Assembly (NCBI GenBank): GCA_003427395.1
Contig: BFEA01000784.1
Location: 133,392-192,409, forward strand
Origin: Chara braunii
Lineage: Eukaryota > Streptophyta > Charophyceae > Charales > Characeae
Reading direction: 5' to 3'
Length of the DNA stretch: 59,018 bases
Shown: piece after piece, positions 53,691 to 59,018 of the stretch
Layout of the letters: the number at the start of each line of letters is the position of its first letter
How positions within the stretch are numbered: the first letter of the stretch is position 1
Position numbers and translations under genes: made by a program
The notes under the pieces: generated by a model
Told to the model about the DNA's origin: nothing
What the model saw: the letters and a program-made list of their open reading frames with translations, nothing else
Database searches by the model: none

Positions 53691-55305
53691 TCTCCTAAGA
53701 CAGCACCAGTACAAGGTTAACTTGGAGAAATGTGAGTTTGGTCACACCAAGATCTTGTATTTGGGTCATGAAATTTCAGCAGATGGGTTGAGGCCAGACG
53801 ATGCAAAGGTGGCCAACATTCGTGACTGGGCCAGACCTCAGACTGTTACTGAGGTCAGATCCTTTTTGGGGATGACGGGCTATTATCGTCTGTTTGTAAG
53901 GAACTATAGTACTATAACTTCCCCATTAACAGACCTAACTCGACTTGACACCCCTGGGGAATGGACAAAAGAGTGTGAGGAAGCCTGTAAGAAATTGAAG
54001 TATGCTCTAACACACTATGAAGTCCTCAAGCTCCCGGATCCTGATCAGCCCTTTGTCGTGACCATAGACGCCAGTCAATATGGCATAATCGCGGTCCTTG
54101 CGCAAAAGGAGGGGAAAAAGTTGAGACCTATCGAGCATATGAGTAAAAAGATGCCATCTCATAAACTAGCCAGGTCCACTTACGAATGTGAGCTTTATGC
54201 CCTGTATAGAGCGTTGGTTCACTGGAGACACTATCTCCTTGGCAAATTCTTTTATGTAAGATCTGACCATGAGACCTTGCGTTGGATCAAGACACAGCTG
54301 GTACTCTCTGATGCACTCAAGAGGTGGATTCAAGTAATAGACATGTATGACTATCAGCTTGATCCAATCAAGGGAGAGTACAACAAGGTGGCTGACGCAT
54401 TATCATGTAGGGCACATTATTTGGGGGCCTTAGTAACCGAGTTTGGCATATCTCACGAACTCATTCGATCACTGGTGGAAGCCTATCAGCAAGATCCAAT
54501 TATGTCGGAGATCATTCGTAAATTTCGTGCGAAAGATAAGGTAACTTCCGACGAATTCACGATGGTAAATGACTTGCTGTTTCTTGAGAAGGCAGGGAAT
54601 AAAAGGTTGTGTGTTCCTGATAGTGAGTCATTACGTAGTTTATTTTTAGGAGAATGTCATGATGCAACTGGTCATTTTGGCTATAGAAAGACATCAACGA
54701 ACTTAGTACATAGATTTTGGTGGCCCTCTATGATGCAAGATTCAAAGAAATACGTTGAAACCTGTCAGGTTTGCCAAAGGGACAAACCTAGGACTCAGGC
54801 TCCGCTTGGGTTGATTAAGCCCTTTGTTATAGTGGACCGCTTTTCTAAGTATGCCAGACTAATCGCTATGCCAGAAAATGCTAAAATTGACTACGTCATC
54901 AAACTCTTTATGGATAACTGGGTACGTGACTTCGGTTTGCCTGCATCTATTGTTAGTGACAGAGATGTGAGATTCACTAGTGAACTGTGGCAATCAACCA
55001 TTGAGAAGATGGGCACCAAGCTCCAAATGACATCAGGGAATCACCCTGAGTCAAATGGCCAAGCAGAACAGATGAATCGAGTAGTACAACACCTACTTAG
55101 AAATTATATCAAGCCAAGTCAGGACGACTGGGACGAGAAACTACCTCTCGTCGCCAGCTTGTATAACAACGCTGTGCACAGTACTACAGGAACGCCTCCC
55201 AACCAACTGCACCTTGGTTGGAAACCCAGAACTGCACTTGACTTTCTGCTACCAGAAAGAGAACCCACTGCAGCACCTGGCAGCATAGAGTTTGCTGTCA
55301 AATAA
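53674..55305 (+). CDS. RT thumb, RNase H and integrase of element C
   Basis: 543 open codons. Thumb: KIVLGLLRQHQYKVNLEKC and FLGMTGYYRLFVRNY. RNase H: TIDASQYGIIAVLAQKEG, then STYECELYALYRAL and RSDHETLRWIK. Integrase zinc domain: ECHDATGHFGYRKT with CQVCQRDKP. The core starts abruptly: GLIKP joins VIVDRFSKYARL, so the stretch with the first catalytic Asp (SMDFMDTL in the minus-strand relative at 8100-8663) is deleted in frame. The second Asp (SDRDVRF) and the Glu (NGQAEQMNR) remain. The protein would be stable-looking but not catalytic as an integrase. Confidence 0.9.
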   Translation: MKIVLGLLRQHQYKVNLEKCEFGHTKILYLGHEISADGLRPDDAKVANIRDWARPQTVTEVRSFLGMTGYYRLFVRNYSTITSPLTDLTRLDTPGEWTKECEEACKKLKYALTHYEVLKLPDPDQPFVVTIDASQYGIIAVLAQKEGKKLRPIEHMSKKMPSHKLARSTYECELYALYRALVHWRHYLLGKFFYVRSDHETLRWIKTQLVLSDALKRWIQVIDMYDYQLDPIKGEYNKVADALSCRAHYLGALVTEFGISHELIRSLVEAYQQDPIMSEIIRKFRAKDKVTSDEFTMVNDLLFLEKAGNKRLCVPDSESLRSLFLGECHDATGHFGYRKTSTNLVHRFWWPSMMQDSKKYVETCQVCQRDKPRTQAPLGLIKPFVIVDRFSKYARLIAMPENAKIDYVIKLFMDNWVRDFGLPASIVSDRDVRFTSELWQSTIEKMGTKLQMTSGNHPESNGQAEQMNRVVQHLLRNYIKPSQDDWDEKLPLVASLYNNAVHSTTGTPPNQLHLGWKPRTALDFLLPEREPTAAPGSIEFAVK

Positions 55306-55921
55306 GAACAGATGCTGCAGCAGGCCGTTGAGCATATCAGGAAATCTCAAGATGCAATGATCGCATCAGAGAATAAGCACAAACGACCCTCTAACTTTCA
55401 GGTAGGTGATAGAGTCTGGGTTGAGTCATCTGAACTAGGTCAGGAATTGGGCATTTCACGTAAACTAATGCCACAGTACTTTGGGCCCTGGGAGATCTTA
55501 GACATTGTAGGGGATCAACCGGATGGGCCATCATACGTGATTCACATTCCTGCGCACTTACGCACTTACCCTGTGTTCCATGCCTCCAAGTTCGCACCTT
55601 TCGCTGCCACTGATCAGTTCCCTCAAGAAGATCAATGCTGCCCCTAACCATGGATGGCGAAGTGGATATTGACGAGATCGTGGAGCATCAAGTGATGCCA
55701 GTTTTCGACCATCAAGCAGAGGCCGCCATCCTAAACCAAGAATGCAGTATCGTGTGAGATTCAGACGTCATTTGGATCCTAAAGAAGATCGCTGGTTCAC
55801 ACGAGAGGAACTCATGAGAACAACACCTCAAGTGATTGCAAGCTACAAAAGAGAACTCAAAGGAGGATGCCTGCAGAGTAACAGACTTCTCAGAGGACTA
55901 ACGAAGTAAAGGAGGAGGGAA
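55306..55921 (+). pseudogene. integrase C-terminus, chromodomain remnant and PPT, element C
   Basis: Frame 55312-55647 has PQYFGPWEILDIVG and TYPVFHASKFAPF. Past a stop, chromodomain phrases MDGEVDIDEIVEH and (in another frame) HERNS remain, frame-broken. The purine tract AAAGGAGGAGGGAA (55908-55921) primes plus-strand DNA synthesis and abuts the 3' LTR. Confidence 0.8.
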
Positions 55922-57005
55922 TGCGAGGATCTGGGTCCTTGGCAGGCCTAAAGGGCCCTTGTTGCAAGAGTGCCCGCCCTAAGCGAAAGTGGGCCTAACA
56001 TATCACAAGAGGCCCTTGGCTGTCAAATTCATATTTGGGGTCCAGGCAGTTGCGACGCGTCAGTTGGTTGAGAGGAACCCAGGCTGAGCAACAAAGACAT
56101 TTCTATGGCCTTCTGGGCCTTTCCAAAGAATGCAGGCCTTAAGCGAGAATTGCAGCATCATACACTGACAGTTGGGAGGCCCAACCGCAAGAGGCCCAGT
56201 AGCTGCACACAAGCACAGCATCCTGGGGCCTACCGGAAGCTTCTGGGCCCAGGCCCAGCCCGGCCAGGCTGCGCGAGCAAGCCATCTCTTTCCATATAGG
56301 AAAGAGCTCTCCCGGCCAGCCTCATTCGGGCACTTGCTGGCTGGCGGCAGCGCTGCTGGAGCAATAGCTCGCTTGCTGGCTGCTAGCATTGGAGCAAGAG
56401 GCTGCGCACGTGCAGTCGTGTGGTGAAGCAGGGCGCTGCTAAGGGCAGCGCCATAGCCCAGCCTCCATAGCTGGCTGTGGGCTTGGACATACAGCGAGGC
56501 GCAGGGGTGGTCTTCGGGTGTACAACAAAAGGGAGACGTGGGAGAGAGTCAAGGGGGACAGAGAAGGATGATGATGATGATGATTTGAGGGCACATACCT
56601 AGTATTGGCGATGGTTCTGCATGGGCGACATCTTCAAGTACTTCGGGTGTTGCTGACGTCAACAGTTGCATTGTCAATTACTAGGCTAGTAGTAGTTGTG
56701 TAGGGAGTAGGCTGGGTGCCGAGCGCCAGATAGGGAGATAGAGACTGGATACATATGTTGGTGGTGGCGAGAGCAAGCTCTCATTGACATTGTCTTTCAG
56801 TGCTACGATTCTCCATTGGNGACTGGATACATATGTTGGTGGTGGCGAGAGCAAGCTCTCATTGACATTGTCTTTCAGTGCTACGATTCTCCATTGGTGT
56901 TATATTGGTGCAATGTTGTTCCCTGAACACTGTGTTACGATTTGGCTTTCAATGTGATTGTGCAATCTGAATATTGTCATCTCGCTTCCGTTCATTTTCC
57001 TTGCA
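55922..57005 (+). repeat. 3' LTR of element C
   Basis: 1,084 bp as given, about 1,006 bp after removing the single N and the 77-bp duplication at 56743-56897. Collinear with the 5' LTR. Confidence 0.92.
56743..56897. other. single-N join flanked by a 77-bp duplication
   Basis: 56743-56819 and 56821-56897 are identical around N56820. The 5' LTR has the segment once. Read as overlapping contig ends. Confidence 0.92.
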
Positions 57006-57331
57006 TATCTATATATATACATATATAGATATGTATATATAGCTAATATGCCTTCCTTCCTCTTCCCTTGTCCTTTCTTTCACTTGATCCCTTTCTCTTT
57101 TTCTTGCCTCTGTGAGGTTTGGTTTCCTCCTCCTTTTCTTTACCTCTTTGCCTTTTGGCTGTGCGCAAGTGGGTCCTTGTGACACACGGGGATGGGGGCA
57201 GCCAGCGCTCAACCTGTCATCCACGTGTCAGGCCTTGTACGTAAGATGTGATAAACAGGTGGGTCTTTCCTTCCTTCTTTTCCTTTCCTTGTTTTGCTTT
57301 TTTCTGCCTTTGCGCTCTGATTCACAGTGTG

Positions 57332-57390
<59 letters not shown>

Positions 57391-57431
57391 CATATTGATT
57401 CATGTATGTATATATATATATATATCATATA
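57006..57431 (+). other. diverged PLE tail and (TA)n tract
   Basis: Pyrimidine-rich sequence, then the PLE block GGGTCCTTGTGACACACGGG at 57172 and a tail like that at 47700-47800, followed by (TA)n at about 57337-57431. No gene is supportable. Confidence 0.5.
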
Positions 57432-58276
57432 TGCAATCAGACTCCACTCTCGACTTGCTCACAACCTGCACACTTGAGAACCGATGGCAAAACCGAACTC
57501 TTCCAACTCAGAAACAACAATGACCTTGTATTAAACTCAGTCTGAATCAACTGTACAACTTGCGGCTATGGCCACCGAACACTGTCTCTACCACCAGCCT
57601 CACTTCCCCACACTCTCGCATACACGCACCTACGAGGATCACCCTGAATGTCCACGCCGCACAGACACACACACTCTATACACCCTGTCTGCACCAACAG
57701 CTGGGCGGCTATGGCCGTCGTCGTCTTCCTCTTCCTAGCTATGGCCGCCGGTGTCTCCCTCGCTGGTTCGCTATGGCTGATGTCTTCTTCACAGCCCACT
57801 TCTTCTCCAGGCACCTGCAGTCCTCCACGCACAAAATACCAAGGCAGCTCTTCCGCATGGCACACAGGCGAATGAATGGCTGGCTGGACGCTGCCTCTTT
57901 ATTTATACTTCTTCGGAGGTACCCGGGCCTGCCTCAAAACGTGTGGGCCTGGGCCAAAACATGTGGCCCAGGGAATCTTCCAGACGTTTGGCCTTCTGGC
58001 CAAAACGTGTGGAACCCACAGCATGGTCCAGAACCTTCCCCACATGCAGCCCCTACCCCTGGTACTTGCTGACTGGACTTACAGACAGATTCTAGGCCTC
58101 AATAGACTCAGATAGAGACTTCTAGAACAGACTTTCCTAAGCCTAACCGTAATAATCTACAGACCTAGGGATCAAGTCCTATTGTCCGACCTACAGACTA
58201 GCCTAGGACGTAGGGCAGGTCTAGGGATCGAATCTCTGTGTCTGCAATGTCGGGTCAACTGGTTGAAACCGTTTCA
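57432..58276 (-). mobile_element. solo LTR, family S, minus strand
   Basis: Minus strand starts TGAAACGGT at 58276 and ends GATTGCA at 57432, with TATAAAT at 57907-57901 then AAGAGGCAGCGTCC, matching 23012-23896. Flanks TATA and TGTA are both TA-rich. ORFs across it (for example 57560-58072) are treated as chance frames. Confidence 0.8.
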
Positions 58277-58617
58277 TGTATATATACAACTCTATATATA
58301 TACAAGTGGACCCCTGCAATGACATGGGTTCTGCATCCATGTGTGGAGAGGACTGTCCCACCGTTCCTGACTGCAGGTACCCTCCGCATCCGGACACTAT
58401 ATGTCCATTTTGCGGCCATGGGCGCTATACTGAATGCATGCTCTTTTGTGGTGACCGTTCTTCTTTCATTTTGGCCTGCAATCGACATGCCATTTGTCGG
58501 GGCTGTATGGCGGGCATGCTCAATGCCACCCGTCGTGGCAATTGTTGCACTGAGAATGCTCAGCTAGGTCTTCCATGTGTTCATCCACGTCATCCTTGCA
58601 ATGTATGTCCTCTCTGA
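58277..58617 (+). CDS. RING-like C-terminus of the PLE (copy 3)
   Basis: The best preserved copy: CPFCGHGRYTECMLFCGD, then ACNRHAICRGCM, NCC, PCVHPRHPC and the C-terminal CNVCPL with the stop at 58615-58617. It gives Cys-x2-Cys, Cys-x3-Cys, Cys-x2-His-x2-Cys-x2-Cys and final Cys pairs, consistent with a RING-like double zinc site. Only the 3' end of the element remains, because the S LTR lies just upstream. Confidence 0.55.
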
Positions 58618-59018
58618 CGTCAAGGACAGACTCATTCTTGAGCCTTTTCTTACCTTACAATGTATGTCCTCTCTGACGTCAAGGACAGACTCATTCTTGA
58701 GCCTTTTCTTATCCTCTTTTGCCTTCATCTTCACTCCACACTCCATACTTTCCCTTACTTTCCCTTATCGTTCTTTGTTTGTCTGCTCTACATCTCTCCT
58801 CCCTGTGTTTATCCCCTCCCCCTTCACTCTGCCTCTTTCTCACAGCGTACAGTGGGCTGTTATGGCACACGGGGGATGGGGGCAGCTCGCGCTCAACTTC
58901 ATCAACGTGGTGAACCTTGTATGTGAGAGGCACGGTGAAAGGGAAGCCGAAAGAAGAATGAGTAAAATGAATGGTTTCACTGTGCCCTTCATGTTTGTCT
59001 GGGTGTTTTTTTTTTTTT
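58618..59018 (+). other. 3' UTR of PLE copy 3 with a 59-bp tandem duplication
   Basis: The segment beginning ATGTATGTCCTCTCTGACG occurs at 58601 and again at 58660. The usual tail follows, ending in GTTTGTCTGGGTG and poly-T at the window edge. Confidence 0.6.

Larger units (their letters stand above)
48074..57005 (+). mobile_element. chromovirus C, full structure with damaged pol
   Basis: LTRs 48074-49083 and 55922-57005 (TGCGAGG...TTGCA), an iMet-type primer site right after the first, and a purine tract AAAGGAGGAGGGAA directly before the second. Gag, zinc knuckle, protease, RT, RNase H, integrase and chromodomain follow on the plus strand. Flanks TATG and TATC lie in TA-rich sequence and look like a 4-bp target duplication with one change. 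Confidence 0.93.

Noticed and set aside
57560-58072. 170-codon plus-strand ORF
   Set aside because: It reads across a minus-strand solo LTR and has no homologue in the other S copy.

Overview
The window is a nest of decayed and partly intact retrotransposons from a large, repeat-rich eukaryotic genome. I see no host gene, rRNA, tRNA or CRISPR array. Ty3/gypsy chromoviruses with chromodomains, a tRNA-Asp-type primer site, iMet-type primer sites and Penelope-like (PLE) reverse transcriptases point to the green lineage. A charophyte alga such as Chara is my best guess, but that is inference and low confidence.

Layout: (1) 1-6445, a plus-strand PLE-like element: 76-bp terminal units, a hammerhead-ribozyme-like core, a broken RT with its 3' half duplicated, a pentapeptide-repeat linker, a Josephin-like protease domain and a C-terminal RING-like cysteine domain. 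(2) 6446-9525, the minus-strand 3' end of a chromovirus (family C). (3) 9696-11916, a plus-strand gag-protease fragment of another Ty3/gypsy element (D). (4) 11917-12522 plus 37884-38084, a solo LTR related to family C, split by (5) a giant LTR retrotransposon (G, 12523-37883, 25.4 kb). G has LTRs of about 7.3 kb each, an ORF inside each LTR, a cluster of related small ORFs before gag, gag-PR-RT-RH-IN, and an antisense ORF before the 3' LTR. A solo LTR (family S, 23012-23896) sits inside its gag. (6) 38085-40980, a second PLE-like copy, followed by a foldback cluster of 76-bp units. (7) 41352-47378, minus-strand chromovirus B, with 1,015-bp LTRs and most of pol deleted. (8) 47379-48073, a diverged PLE tail. 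(9) 48074-57005, plus-strand chromovirus C with both LTRs and a damaged pol. (10) 57006-57431, another diverged PLE tail with a TA microsatellite. (11) 57432-58276, a minus-strand S solo LTR. (12) 58277-59018, the RING-like 3' end of a third PLE copy.

How it fits together: target-site duplications and interrupted copies give a relative order. PLE copies and the C-type LTR are oldest, G went into that LTR, and S went into G. B, C and the second S LTR all sit in TA-rich tracts next to PLE tails. The most novel material is the PLE with a protease plus RING-like module, seen in the same order in two copies, and the LTR-encoded ORF of G with its related copies. Three assembly gaps are flanked by duplicated sequence and look like unmerged contig ends. 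The downstream halves of the two G LTRs share N positions, so their identity should not be used for dating.
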